This document shows positions 10,157-18,880 of a stretch of 64,000 nt of DNA, piece by piece; the first letter of the stretch is position 1; each line of letters begins with the position of its first letter. Position numbers and translations under genes: made by a program. Where the stretch lies: NCBI GenBank assembly GCA_963819175.1, contig CAWFVJ010000025.1, positions 124,001 through 188,000 of the forward strand, read 5' to 3'. The DNA comes from CAWBRT01 sp963819175. GTDB lineage: Bacteria > Acidobacteriota > Terriglobia > Terriglobales > Acidobacteriaceae. The notes beneath the pieces are model-generated. The model saw only the letters and a program-made list of their open reading frames with translations, was not told the origin of the DNA and searched no databases.

Positions 10157-10507
10157 TCACTTGCTATCAAACTTAACTTCATCCGCGCCGCGTTGGAGGG
10201 CTTCGGCGTCACCCTGTAGATAAGTGTGATCACTGACGCCGATAATATGCCCGCTAAAAGAAACATATACAGGTTTTAGCTGTACGACGTGCGCACACAA
10301 ATGCTCGTTCGTGAGAGTAATAGTTTTCATGTTTGTAGTGGCCATGGCAGCACCTCGCTCACCGGCCCGTGAATTGATATTAGATGCCATTCCGCCGCTT
10401 GACAATTCAAATCCGGTTGCTTTTATATCGGCAGCATGACAGGAAGACATTAAGCCAGAATTAAAGTCTCTTCCTGCTATCTTAGACGTAAGCACGTTTA
10501 ATACCAT
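10157..10507 (-). CDS. Hypothetical small protein (doubtful)
   Basis: A 116-codon frame in the AT-richer gap between the protease remnant and fabZ. The stretch from an internal Met, MKTITLTNEHLCAHVVQLKP followed by VYVSFSGHIIGVSDHTYLQG, reads like a folded protein rather than random frame; the N-terminal third does not. It overlaps the 3' end of the protease gene on the other strand by 63 bp. No family recognised. The remaining gap up to 10716 shows no other gene. Confidence 0.3.
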   Translation of the reverse strand: MVLNVLTSKIAGRDFNSGLMSSCHAADIKATGFELSSGGMASNINSRAGERGAAMATTNMKTITLTNEHLCAHVVQLKPVYVSFSGHIIGVSDHTYLQGDAEALQRGADEVKFDSK

Positions 10508-10716
10508 TTTAATGTATTCCGGTCGATTATTGCGCCTTTTTTTGCCCGCAGGGATTGCTCGCCGCCGGTGCCCCTTGCTCCCTATGGCTGACTGATGCGT
10601 GAAATCTCAGATTTCGTTATGTTGTCGGGTTTGATCCTTGGCTTCGACAGACCTTAGTTTTGTTGGCGTGTATTATGATCGCTTGACGGGCACACCCCCG
10701 CAAACCAGAGAATCGC

Positions 10717-11235
10717 ATGAGTGATGAACCGAATATTACGGTCGAAGAGGCCAGCGTGTTAGACAGCGGCCGGCTCGACATTCAACAGATCCAGGAAATT
10801 CTTCCCCATCGCTATCCCTTTCTGCTGATCGACCGCGTGCTGGAAGTGGAGCGCAAAAAGCGCATCGTCGCGCTCAAGAACGTAACTGCAAACGAGCCCT
10901 TTTTCACCGGCCACTTTCCTGGGCGGCCGATCATGCCGGGCGTGCTGATCATCGAGGCGATGGCGCAGGCCGGCGCCACGCTGCTGCTGACGGAGGTTCC
11001 GGACCGGCATGGCAAGCTGATGGTCTTCACCGGGATCGAGCGCGCCAAGTTCCGCCGTCCGGTAGTTCCCGGGGACCAGTTGCGGCTTGAGGTTGAAGTG
11101 GTTGTCTGGCGAACCCACGCGGTCAAAATGTTCGGCAAGGCAAAGGTGGACGGCAAACTTGCCTGCGAGGCGATGATCAGTTGCCGCCTGGTCGACATGC
11201 CCGGCTCCAAAAATGGGGAGCAGCCAGCCGAATGA
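10717..11235 (+). CDS. fabZ: 3-hydroxyacyl-ACP dehydratase FabZ
   Basis: 172 residues. The core block LDIQQIQEILPHRYPFLLID is followed by the hot-dog active site FFTGHFPGRPIMPGVLIIEA, with catalytic His66 and Glu80, and by QAGATLLL. FabZ dehydrates 3-hydroxyacyl-ACP in fatty acid elongation and balances fatty acid against lipid A synthesis. The N-terminus is about 20 residues longer than the shortest FabZ proteins. The stop overlaps the lpxA start (ATGA at 11232-11235), the usual tight coupling of these two genes in diderm bacteria. The upstream 200 bp hold no gene. Confidence 0.96.
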   Translation: MSDEPNITVEEASVLDSGRLDIQQIQEILPHRYPFLLIDRVLEVERKKRIVALKNVTANEPFFTGHFPGRPIMPGVLIIEAMAQAGATLLLTEVPDRHGKLMVFTGIERAKFRRPVVPGDQLRLEVEVVVWRTHAVKMFGKAKVDGKLACEAMISCRLVDMPGSKNGEQPAE

Positions 11236-12008
11236 AGATTCATCCCAGCGCCGTTGTCGATCCCGCGGCAAAAATTCCAGAGTCGTGCAAGATCGGCCCA
11301 TTTTGCTACGTGGGTGCCGAGGTCGAGCTGGGCGAGCAGTGCGAGCTCATCTCGCACGTCGTGCTGCAAGGGCCGACTCGAATCGGCGCCCGCAACCGGA
11401 TTTTTCCCTTTGCCAGCGTCGGCATGGGTCCGCAGGACCTGAGCTACAAGGGCGAGCCGACACGCCTCGAGATGGGTGACGATAACCAGGTCCGGGAATT
11501 CGCGACCATTCACCGCGGCACCGTCAAAGGCGGAGGCGTGACCAGCATCGGCAGCCATACGCTGATCATGGCTTACGCACACATCGCGCACGATTGTCAC
11601 ATCGGCGACTGGGTCATCATGGCCAACGCCGCAACCCTGGCCGGACACGTGACGGTGGAAGATCACGCCGTGGTCGGGGCTTTGTGCCCGGTGCATCAAT
11701 TCGTGAGGATCGGCAAATATTCCTACGTCGGCGGCGGCACGACGATTACGCAGGATGTGCTTCCATTTTCCAAGACCAGCGCGGTGCGCGATGTCCATGC
11801 CTACGGGGCGAATTCGGTGGGCTTGCAGCGGCAAGGGTTTTCGCCCGAGCGCGTACGCAAGATCCAGCGCGCGTTTCGCCTGCTGCTGGCCTCCAAGTTG
11901 AACACCTCGCAGGCCATCGAGCGGCTGTGCAGCGAAGGCGACCTGGGCGAAGACGTCGAAGTCCTGATCCAGTTCATTAGGGAATCAGAGCGCGGAGTGC
12001 TGAAATAG
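11232..12008 (+). CDS. lpxA: UDP-N-acetylglucosamine O-acyltransferase LpxA
   Basis: 258 residues from the ATG at 11232, which overlaps the fabZ stop; an upstream in-frame start at 11181 would lie inside fabZ. The protein is a left-handed beta helix of hexapeptide repeats (IGPFCYVGAEVELG, IGARNRIFPFASVG). The active-site block AYAHIAHDCHIGD contains the two His residues (117 and 120) conserved in LpxA, and a helical C-terminal domain follows (FRLLLASKLNTSQAIERL). It transfers a 3-hydroxyacyl chain from ACP to UDP-GlcNAc, the first step of lipid A synthesis, so the organism has an LPS-type outer membrane. Confidence 0.96.
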   Translation: MKIHPSAVVDPAAKIPESCKIGPFCYVGAEVELGEQCELISHVVLQGPTRIGARNRIFPFASVGMGPQDLSYKGEPTRLEMGDDNQVREFATIHRGTVKGGGVTSIGSHTLIMAYAHIAHDCHIGDWVIMANAATLAGHVTVEDHAVVGALCPVHQFVRIGKYSYVGGGTTITQDVLPFSKTSAVRDVHAYGANSVGLQRQGFSPERVRKIQRAFRLLLASKLNTSQAIERLCSEGDLGEDVEVLIQFIRESERGVLK

Positions 12009-12106
12009 CGCGAAGTTCTCTCCAACAACTCACTCTTTGCCGGAGCTCTGCCGGTGATGTGGTGTTTGACTCCAGCCCCGCAGTGCGCTAGCCTCAGCCT
12101 CTGACC

Positions 12107-13837
12107 GTGCTAAAACACCTGCCGAGTTCCCGTTACCTCATCGCGCTCATGCTGTTTTCCGCTTGCCTCGCTGCGGCCGAGGGCATGCGTCCGGTGCACG
12201 CCCGGCAGGCGATGGTGGCCAGTGTGCACGAGCTGGCATCGCAGACCGGGGTGGACGTGATGCGGGCCGGGGGAAACGCGGTCGACGCCGCAGTGGCTAC
12301 CGGTTTCGCGCTGGCGGTCGTGCATCCGGCGGCGGGGAATCTGGGCGGCGGCGGCTTTCTGCTGCTGCGGCTGGCGAACGGCGACGTTCACTTCCTCGAT
12401 TTCCGGGAGAAAGCGCCAGCCAAGGCTTCGGCAGGAATGTATCTGGATGCCAAAGGAAACGTAATTCCGCGGGCGAGCCAGATCGGGTACAAGGCGGTCG
12501 CCGTTCCCGGCTCCGTGGCCGGGCTGGTGGAGGCGCAGCGGCGCTGGGGCAAACTCCGGCTGAAGCAGGTGATGGAACCGGCGATCCGGCTGGCGCGCGA
12601 CGGTTTTGCATTGCGCTACGCGGATGCGCGTTCGCTGCGCGATGAGCAGCTTGCGGAGTTCGCGGAGTCGAAGCGCATCTTCCAGCGCAATGGCAACTAC
12701 TATGAGCAGGGCGAAATCTTTCGTCAGCCCGAGCTGGCGCGCACCTTGGAACGCATCGCGCAGGACCCGGATGATTTCTACCACGGCGCGATAGCCCGCG
12801 AGCTGGCCGCGGCCATCCAGAAGGGCGGAGGCCTGATTTCGACCGATGACCTGGCGAGCTACAAGGTAGTCGAGCGGCGGGCGGTGCGCGGAAGCTATCG
12901 CGGCTACCAGGTGATCAGCGCGCCGCCGCCATCTTCCGGCGGAGTGGCGCTGCTGGAAACTCTTAACATACTGGAAGGCTATGACTTGCATGCTCTGGGC
13001 AGCAGGTCGGCGAAGAGCATTCATCTGACCGTGGAGAGCTTCCGGCGCGCTTTCTTTGACCGTGCCGAGTTCATGAGCGATCCGGATTTCGCGCCGGTTC
13101 CAGTCGCGCAGTTGATTGACAAAAAGTTTGCCGCCCGCTGGCGGGAGAGCATCAATCCCGCACAGGCGACGCCAAGCGACCGGCTGAAACGGCCTAAGTT
13201 CGAAGACCTGGATCAACAGGCATCCACGCGAGCGCCGATGGCCGTGCACGAAGGCGGGAATACGACACATCTTTCGGTTGTCGACGCGGCCGGCAACGCG
13301 GTGGCGATCACGACTACCTTGAACGATTCGTTCGGATCGCGCGTGACCGTGCCCGGACTCGGGTTTCTGCTGAATGATGAGATGGACGATTTCACGATCA
13401 AGCCCGGCGTGGCGAATCTGTATGGGCTGATTCAAAGTTCGGCGAACGCCATTGCACCCGGCAAGCGCCCACTTTCTTCGATGACACCGGCCATCGTGCT
13501 TAAGGATGACCGGTTGTTTATGGTGCTGGGCTCACCGGGAGGCGCGACCATTATCAGCACGGTCGCCAACATCATCATGGGCGTGATCGACTTCGGGTTG
13601 GACATACAGCAGGCGGTCAATGCGCCGCGCTTCCATCATCAGTGGATGCCGGACGAGTTGCGCCTGGAGAAATTCGGCTTTTCGCCGGATACGCTACCGT
13701 TGCTGACGAACGGCGGATATGAATTGAAACAAACCGGATACTGGGGCGATGCCGAGTGCATTGCCGTGGACCCGCGCACCGGCGACCGCTTAGGAGCCAG
13801 CGATGGACGCAACGGCGGCCACGCCATCGGCTTCTAG
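12107..13837 (+). CDS. ggt: Gamma-glutamyltransferase precursor
   Basis: 576 codons from GTG 12107. An N-terminal hydrophobic stretch (YLIALMLFSACLAAAEGM) acts as signal peptide. The family start follows, with MRAGGNAVDAAVATGFALAV and HPAAGNLGGGGFLLLRLANG. The autocatalytic cleavage site is the TTHLSVVD block with nucleophile Thr386. The substrate-binding end has RPLSSMTPAIVL and LGSPGGATIISTVANIIMGV. It hydrolyses or transfers the gamma-glutamyl group of glutathione in the periplasm. Length and motifs are full. It stands alone: 98 bp after lpxA and 85 bp before the next gene. Confidence 0.93.
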   Translation: MLKHLPSSRYLIALMLFSACLAAAEGMRPVHARQAMVASVHELASQTGVDVMRAGGNAVDAAVATGFALAVVHPAAGNLGGGGFLLLRLANGDVHFLDFREKAPAKASAGMYLDAKGNVIPRASQIGYKAVAVPGSVAGLVEAQRRWGKLRLKQVMEPAIRLARDGFALRYADARSLRDEQLAEFAESKRIFQRNGNYYEQGEIFRQPELARTLERIAQDPDDFYHGAIARELAAAIQKGGGLISTDDLASYKVVERRAVRGSYRGYQVISAPPPSSGGVALLETLNILEGYDLHALGSRSAKSIHLTVESFRRAFFDRAEFMSDPDFAPVPVAQLIDKKFAARWRESINPAQATPSDRLKRPKFEDLDQQASTRAPMAVHEGGNTTHLSVVDAAGNAVAITTTLNDSFGSRVTVPGLGFLLNDEMDDFTIKPGVANLYGLIQSSANAIAPGKRPLSSMTPAIVLKDDRLFMVLGSPGGATIISTVANIIMGVIDFGLDIQQAVNAPRFHHQWMPDELRLEKFGFSPDTLPLLTNGGYELKQTGYWGDAECIAVDPRTGDRLGASDGRNGGHAIGF

Positions 13838-13922
13838 AGCCGTTTTGCGAGATTAAACTGCGCACTGGCGAAGGTGTTCCCATTCGTGGCATTCTGAACT
13901 TGGCGGGAAGGAAAAGGAAACC

Positions 13923-14762
13923 ATGTTGAGAGCGATGTCGACCTACGTGCACGTCCGTGAGCGGTTGCATCCGGGTTTGCTGGACAATTTCGTCAGGGGC
14001 GGCGCGCAGGCCATCGAAGTCTTTGCCGCCAAGTCTCACTTCGACTACACCAGTCCGCAGCATATACGCGAGATCGGGTCGTGGTTCCAAGGCAACAGCA
14101 CGGTGTTTCACTCCATGCACTCGCCCATGTACAGCGATGCGGAGTGGGGCCATCGCGTGTCTGCTCTGAACATCGCCAGCCGCGACCGCAAAACCGGCAT
14201 CGAGGCGATGGACGAGATCAAGCGTGCCATTGAAGTGGCGGAGAAGGTTCCATTCAAGTTCCTGGTGCAGCACATCGGAAGCAGGGGCGAGGAGTTCGAT
14301 GAGCACAAGTTTGACGCTGCCATGACCTCGATCGAACATCTCAGGGCCTTTGCCAAGCCTCTCGGGGTGCGCATCCTTCTGGAAAACATACCGAATGAAC
14401 TCTCCACCCCCGCCCGCCTGGTCCAGTTTATCCACGTAACCCACATGCAGGACGTCGGTGTTTGTTTCGACGTTGGGCATGCCCATATGGGGGAGGGCGT
14501 GGCGGCTAGCTTCGAGCAATTGAAACCCTTTATCCGTTCGACGCATGTTCACGACAATTGCGGCGACGGCGACGCGCATCTGTGGCCCGGCAAGGGTAAA
14601 ATCGATTGGAAGCAAGCCATGGATTTGCTGCGTCAAGCACCGCAGCTTCCGCCGCTGCTGTTGGAGGTGGAGGGCGATCCCGACGGCTCGCTCGAATCCG
14701 GCGGAAAACTTCCCCAGTTGATGCAGGAAGCCTATCGCAAGCTGGAGGCATCCGAGGACTGA
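13923..14762 (+). CDS. Sugar phosphate isomerase/epimerase-like TIM barrel protein
   Basis: 279 residues; an AP-endonuclease-2/xylose-isomerase-like barrel. Visible motifs are GGAQAIEVFAAKSHFDYTSP near the start, TVFHSMHSPMY, KFLVQHIGS, a conserved metal block VRILLENIPNELS, and VGVCFDVGHAHM, with RSTHVHDNCGDGDAHLWPGK and LLLEVEGDP near the end. His, Glu and Asp at these places are the usual metal ligands. Members isomerise or epimerise sugars or cleave DNA at abasic sites; context does not decide. An AGGAAAAGGAAACC stretch just before ATG 13923 serves as ribosome site. Confidence 0.8.
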   Translation: MLRAMSTYVHVRERLHPGLLDNFVRGGAQAIEVFAAKSHFDYTSPQHIREIGSWFQGNSTVFHSMHSPMYSDAEWGHRVSALNIASRDRKTGIEAMDEIKRAIEVAEKVPFKFLVQHIGSRGEEFDEHKFDAAMTSIEHLRAFAKPLGVRILLENIPNELSTPARLVQFIHVTHMQDVGVCFDVGHAHMGEGVAASFEQLKPFIRSTHVHDNCGDGDAHLWPGKGKIDWKQAMDLLRQAPQLPPLLLEVEGDPDGSLESGGKLPQLMQEAYRKLEASED

Positions 14763-14986
14763 CGCGGGAGAGCAGCTTCTCCATCGCTGTGCCTATAGCG
14801 CCAAGAACAACGGAGGTATTCGGCTCTGAGGGCTTTACCTGTTTCGCTTGTAAACAGTTGATGTAGATTGAGCCCTGGGTCGCCAACTTCCTTGTCTTCT
14901 TCGCCTATCTAGCCTACGATTTTATGGGGAGTATCCGATCGCAATTTCCGTGACGATGCCGAGGGTATCCGGCTAAGGAGTCATTC

Positions 14987-15210
14987 ATGATTGGCAAATT
15001 AGGGGTGCCGGAAGTGCTTGCGGTCTTGTCGCCGCCTGAACTTCTTGTGATCTTGATTATTGTTTTGCTGATTTTCGGTCCCAAGAAGCTGGGCGATCTC
15101 GGGAAAGGGCTTGGAGAAGGTATTCGCAGCTTCAAGTCCGGCTTATCGGGAAACGACGCGGAAACCAAGCCTCAGAAGCCAAGAATCCGGAAGCTAAGGA
15201 TAGGAACTGA
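14987..15210 (+). CDS. tatA: Twin-arginine translocase subunit TatA/E-like (first copy), frameshift in tail
   Basis: Starts MIGKLGVPEVLAVL and continues with an N-terminal membrane helix (ELLVILIIVLLIFGPKKLGD), the FGPKKL hinge and the amphipathic helix LGKGLGEGIRSFKSGL, which define TatA/E proteins. TatA forms the protein-conducting part of the pathway that exports folded proteins. After residue 60 the frame drifts. Shifting by one base near 15168 gives a normal tail (SEAKNPEAKDRN) that stops at 15210, 20 bp before the next tat gene, whereas the uncorrected frame overruns it to 15295. Part of a run of three Tat-like genes; no tatC is seen here. Confidence 0.85.
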
Positions 15211-15230
15211 AGAAATAGCAGGACTTCTCT

Positions 15231-15706
15231 ATGCCGGACATGTTGTTCATCATGCTGTTGGCCGTCCTTCTGTTCGGCCCCAAGAAGCTGCCTGAGATCG
15301 CTCGCCATATCGCACGCTTCAAGAACGCCCGGGATAACCTGAAATCCCAATTGGAAACCGAGTTTAGCAAGCTGGAAGTAGAGACACGGAACATTATGCC
15401 TTCCGGGGCCGAAGACCTGAGGAACGCCTTTGAACCGCTGACGAACCTGCGGCAGCAGTTTGACAACGTCATGACTTCGAGCTTCGAGGTCGAGGACAAA
15501 CCGAAGCCATTGCCGGACGTCCCCCAGCAGCCGAAAAGCCGGCCCCGGCCGCGCAACCCAAAGACGACATGACGGCCGTTTCGCCGGTGACCTTCCCCGC
15601 AGCCCCAAGCGAACCGATGCCGCGCGAATCCGCAGATCGAGAACCACAAATCGCTCGATATCTAAGTCTGCTTAGAGGTGAACTTTCCTGCCCCGGTAGT
15701 CTTTGA
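15231..15706 (+). CDS. tatB: TatA/TatB-like translocase subunit, probable frameshift in tail
   Basis: Begins MPDMLFIMLLAVLLFGPKKL, a short N-out membrane helix and hinge, followed by a long charged amphipathic region (ARHIARFKNARDNLKSQLET, FSKLEVETRNI). The longer helix and tail are closer to TatB, which receives the twin-arginine substrate with TatC. The open frame closes at 15572 with an Arg-rich end. A one-base shift near 15503 opens an Ala-Pro-rich tail (PPAAEKPAPAAQPKDD) running to TGA 15706, which looks more natural. A Tat-signalled enzyme (the 2Fe-2S subunit at 55285) is a plausible client. Confidence 0.75.
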
Positions 15707-15798
15707 CTCGGCGACCACACTGGCCTAGACTTGAATTATCGCCCCGTGCCAGTGGAATTTTCCGCCATCAGACTGACTGGGCGCGTATTGGAGGCTGT

Positions 15799-15978
15799 AT
15801 GATTGGCAAGCTCGGTATGCCGGAGCTGCTCGTAATTCTTGGTATCGCCCTGCTGATTTTTGGGCCTGGAAAGCTTTCCGACCTCGGCAAGGGCTTGGGT
15901 GAGGGCATCCGCAACTTTAAGTCAGCGATGGGCAGCGGCAAAGAAGGCGAAAGCGCTCCCCCGGCGGAGAAGAAATAA
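15799..15978 (+). CDS. tatA: Twin-arginine translocase subunit TatA/E (second copy)
   Basis: 59 residues. ATG 15799 follows TTGGAGGCTGT, a good ribosome site; the longer open frame from 15703 has no such support. MIGKLGMPELLVILGIALLI, FGPGKLSDLGKGLGEGIRNF and a short charged tail ending EKK form a minimal TatA/E. The start nearly repeats that of the copy at 14987, suggesting local duplication. Confidence 0.9.
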   Translation: MIGKLGMPELLVILGIALLIFGPGKLSDLGKGLGEGIRNFKSAMGSGKEGESAPPAEKK

Positions 15979-16140
15979 CTCTCCGGTAGTTTCAGCGACT
16001 CTGCTTGATTCGTGGATCACACGCTCAACGGCATTCACGCCGTTGAGAAGTTTTGTGCCGTGCCGTCTTCCTATTCTCGTCAAATCTCAAAAGAAACCTA
16101 GTGTAGTGCGTCAAGCAGATGGGCAGTTGTGAACTCCTCT

Positions 16141-16340
16141 GAGCCGCCAAGGCGGCGGCAGATGGTAGCCCACGGCGTGAGCCGTGGGTTCAAGGTACCA
16201 AGATCACTAGCCCCGATTAGGGGCGACAGAATCCAGTCGAGATTCTTTCGCCCGCGTCGCGGGCTCTGAGAATTTTGGCCCCATACCCATGGCTGACGCC
16301 ATGGGCTAACGTCTTTCCCCCGCTTCGCGGGGTTGATCGG
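16141..16340. repeat. Cluster of intergenic hairpins
   Basis: The 408-bp gap between the last tat gene and maf has no gene but packs several inverted repeats. These are CCCACGGC-GTGA-GCCGTGGG (16169-16188), GCCCC-GATTA-GGGGC (near 16210-16224), CCATGGC-TGAC-GCCATGG (16288-16305) and CCCCGC-TTC-GCGGGG (16317-16332). The spacing and the recurring GGGCTAAC/GTGGGTT edges suggest a composite repeat element rather than terminators; no T tract follows. Confidence 0.75.
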
Positions 16341-16386
16341 CGGGGTTCTAATTTATGACGCACTACGCGACGGCGACCAGCTTCAG

Positions 16387-16965
16387 CTAATCGCCGATAC
16401 CGTGCTCACGCAGCATGCGGTACACCAGCGCCACCGGCAGTCCCACCACGTTGCAGTAATCCCCTTTTATCCCGCTGATCCAGCGCGAAGCTCTGCCCTG
16501 AATGGCATAGGCGCCGGCCTTGTCGAGAGGTTCTCCGGTGGTCACGTAGTCGTCGATTTCGCCCTCGCTCAGCGGCTCGAAGCGGACCTCCGTAGACTCC
16601 AGGCGCAAGTCGTTAAATGGGGCTCCACTCGAATCGCGTCCGCGCAAGCAAACCCCGGTGATCACCTCGTGCGCCCGGCCCGCGAGCAGGCGCAGCATGC
16701 GCTTCGCGTCGGCGGAATTCGCGGGCTTGCCCAGCACGTGTTTATCGACCACGACAATCGTATCCGCGCCCAGGACGCAGAGGCCATCGGCTTCCAGTGC
16801 GGCCACTGCCGCGGCTTTTTCGCCTGCCAACCGCATCACGAAATGCCGTGGCGCTTCGTTCGCCCGGCGGGTTTCCGCAATCTCCGCCGCATGCACGCGG
16901 AATTCGATTCCCGCGCTCCGCAGCAACTCCGCCCTTCTCGGTGACGCCGACGCCAGTATCAGCAT
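16387..16965 (-). CDS. maf: Maf-type nucleoside triphosphate pyrophosphatase
   Basis: 193 residues from the ATG at 16965, chosen because the family start (MLILASASPRRAELLRSAGI) begins there; an open extension to 17139 overlaps treZ. Conserved parts are SASPRR, LGADTIVVVDKHVLGKPAN, HEVITGVCL and the end block EPLDKAGAYAIQGRASRWIS and IKGDYCNVVGLPV. Maf proteins hydrolyse dTTP, UTP or modified nucleotides to the monophosphate, cleaning the pool. The gene diverges from treZ with 76 bp between starts. Confidence 0.94.
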   Translation of the reverse strand: MLILASASPRRAELLRSAGIEFRVHAAEIAETRRANEAPRHFVMRLAGEKAAAVAALEADGLCVLGADTIVVVDKHVLGKPANSADAKRMLRLLAGRAHEVITGVCLRGRDSSGAPFNDLRLESTEVRFEPLSEGEIDDYVTTGEPLDKAGAYAIQGRASRWISGIKGDYCNVVGLPVALVYRMLREHGIGD

Positions 16966-17041
16966 GCTTTCGATTCTAATTGCTGGGGCCTGATAAGATC
17001 CCCAATGCATCCTGCCAAAAATTGCGACCGTCCAACCTGAG

Positions 17042-18835
17042 GTGACGATTAAGTCATTGGAGAATCCAAACGGCGCTACCGTTCTCCATGTGGAGGCCCA
17101 GCCGCCTCCGCGGGTCGCCTTCCGCGTCTGGGCGCCCAACGCTCAGAAGATCGGCTTGCGCCTGCTGCCTGCCCACGGGGAGAGCAAAGCGATCGAATTG
17201 CGGCGCGGCCTCGACAACGACCGGGATACCTGGGAAGCGCTGGCCGAGGCGCAGCCCGGCGACCGCTATTACTATCTGGTCGATGGCAGGCAAGTGCCCG
17301 ATCCGGTCTCCCGTCTACTGCCTGAGGGTGTTCACGGTCCGACGGAGATCGTCGATCCGCTGCAATTCCAATGGAGCGATTCCCAGTGGCGCGGTCTGCC
17401 GTTTGCCGACTATGTCCTCTACGAGCTTCATCTCGGCACCTTTACGCCCGAGGGAACTTTCGACGGAGCAATCAAAAGGCTCGATGCGCTCAAGCAGCTC
17501 GGCGTTACCGCCGTCGAACTTATGCCGGTGAACGCCTTTCCCGGCCACCGCAACTGGGGCTACGACGGCGTCGGGCTCTATGCCGTGCAGGCCAGCTACG
17601 GCGGGCCTGAAGCGTTCCGCCGCTTCGTCGACGAGGCCCATCGCCGCGGCCTTGCCGTCATCCTGGATGTGGTCTACAACCATCTCGGCAACGAGGGAAA
17701 TTACCTGCGTCTATTCGGGCCATACTTCACCGCGCGCCACCAGACTCCGTGGGGCGAGGCGGTCAATTACGACGACGAAGGATGCGAGGGCGTGCGGCGT
17801 TTCATCGTCGATAATGCGCTCTACTGGCTCAACGAATATCATCTGGACGGTCTGCGCCTGGACGCCGTGCAGACCATCCGTGACAATTCCCCGCGGCACA
17901 TCGTCGCCGAAATTGCCGAGCGTGCCCACGCCCTCGGCGCGCAGTTGCAGCGCACCATTTGCATCATGGCCGAAACCGACGAAAACGATGCCCGCTACGT
18001 TCTTCCGCCCAGCCGTGGCGGCTACGGTCTGGAGGCGATGTGGAGCGACGATTTCCATCATGCGCTCCACGCCATGTTTACCGGCGAGCGCGCGGGCTAC
18101 TACCAGGATTTCGGCGACCCCAGGCAGTTGGTGAAGGTGCTCAACGAGGGCTACGTCTTTCAGGGAGAGTTCTTCCATTTCTGGAAAGATATTCGCGGCA
18201 CCTCTGCCCGGGATGTGCCTCTGCCGGCAAACATCATTTGCATTCAGAACCACGATCAGGTGGGGAATCGCGCCAAAGGCGAACGGCTGACGGAGCTGGT
18301 GCCGCGCGGAGTGCGCAAGCTGATGGCCGCAATTCTGCTGCTCGCCCCGCATACACCGCTCATCTTCATGGGACAGGAGTTCGATGAAGCGGCTCCGTTC
18401 CAGTTCTTCACCGACTTTGCGGATCCGACGATACAAAGGGCGGTTAGCGAGGGCCGCCGCAACGAATTCAAGGATTTTGCTTTTGGCGAGGTCCCTGACC
18501 CTCAGCACCCGGCCACCTTCGATCGCTCGCGGTTGAACTGGGCGCAGGTGAATGAGGCTAACGATATGCTCCGCTGGTACCGCAGCCTGCTGCAACTGCG
18601 CCGCAGCCTGTTTCCACCAGTGTCAGGGAATTCGGTCCAGACCTCGGATCGCACCTGCTACGCTCGTCTGCTGCTGGAAGATGCGGTGCTCCACATGGTT
18701 GTGCCCCGCGATAATTCGCGCCTGCTGCTCACCTGCAACCTCAAGCCTGAGACGCCGCTGGAGCAGATGGCAGGCTGGGAACTGCGCTTATCATCCGACG
18801 AAGATGGCTATGCCGTGCGCGTCTGGACCAGGTGA
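17042..18835 (+). CDS. treZ: Malto-oligosyltrehalose trehalohydrolase
   Basis: 597 residues, GTG start at 17042 after AACCTGAG. The N-terminal CBM48/E-set domain (RVAFRVWAPNAQKIGLRLLP) is followed by a GH13 barrel: YELHLGTFTPEGTFDGAIKR, VELMPVNAFPGHRNWGYDGV, VILDVVYNHLGNEGNYL, the nucleophile block LDGLRLDAVQTIRDNS, the acid CIMAETDEND and ICIQNHDQVGNRAKGERL. The typical TreZ end LIFMGQEFDEAAPFQFFTD follows. It releases trehalose from maltooligosyl-trehalose made by TreY. No treY, treX or glycogen gene is adjacent in the window. Confidence 0.95.
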   Translation: MTIKSLENPNGATVLHVEAQPPPRVAFRVWAPNAQKIGLRLLPAHGESKAIELRRGLDNDRDTWEALAEAQPGDRYYYLVDGRQVPDPVSRLLPEGVHGPTEIVDPLQFQWSDSQWRGLPFADYVLYELHLGTFTPEGTFDGAIKRLDALKQLGVTAVELMPVNAFPGHRNWGYDGVGLYAVQASYGGPEAFRRFVDEAHRRGLAVILDVVYNHLGNEGNYLRLFGPYFTARHQTPWGEAVNYDDEGCEGVRRFIVDNALYWLNEYHLDGLRLDAVQTIRDNSPRHIVAEIAERAHALGAQLQRTICIMAETDENDARYVLPPSRGGYGLEAMWSDDFHHALHAMFTGERAGYYQDFGDPRQLVKVLNEGYVFQGEFFHFWKDIRGTSARDVPLPANIICIQNHDQVGNRAKGERLTELVPRGVRKLMAAILLLAPHTPLIFMGQEFDEAAPFQFFTDFADPTIQRAVSEGRRNEFKDFAFGEVPDPQHPATFDRSRLNWAQVNEANDMLRWYRSLLQLRRSLFPPVSGNSVQTSDRTCYARLLLEDAVLHMVVPRDNSRLLLTCNLKPETPLEQMAGWELRLSSDEDGYAVRVWTR

Positions 18836-18880
18836 CCGGTGTCCTAGAGCGCGTTCCCGAGATGCTGTATCCAGAAATCA

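Larger units (their letters stand above)
7628..10219 (+). pseudogene. Trypsin-like serine protease gene interrupted by an insertion sequence
   Basis: The gene is in two parts, 7628-8185 and 9968-10219. Removing the IS element (8186-9962) and one copy of the TTGAA duplication joins NVPIVE directly to VDFLFVPGASGGPVFHAETG in one frame, giving a 269-residue protein. It has the chymotrypsin-like triad: His61 (GFFVSPEIFITCDHV), Asp108 (NIDLAVLRV) and Ser196 (GASGGP). There is no signal peptide if it begins at 7628 or 7691, so it is probably cytoplasmic, as in HtrA/DUF-type proteases with no PDZ domain. As it stands the protein stops inside the IS at TGA 8213-8215, losing the catalytic serine. The DNA here is visibly AT-richer than that of neighbouring genes, hinting at an acquired gene. 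Confidence 0.85.

Noticed and set aside
10812..11834. 340-codon minus-strand frame
   Set aside because: Shadow spanning fabZ and lpxA, both unmistakable on the plus strand.
12110..13435. 441-codon minus-strand frame
   Set aside because: It is the antisense shadow of ggt, which has a signal peptide, the TTHLS site and full family motifs. The shadow is Arg/Gln/His-rich with no motif.
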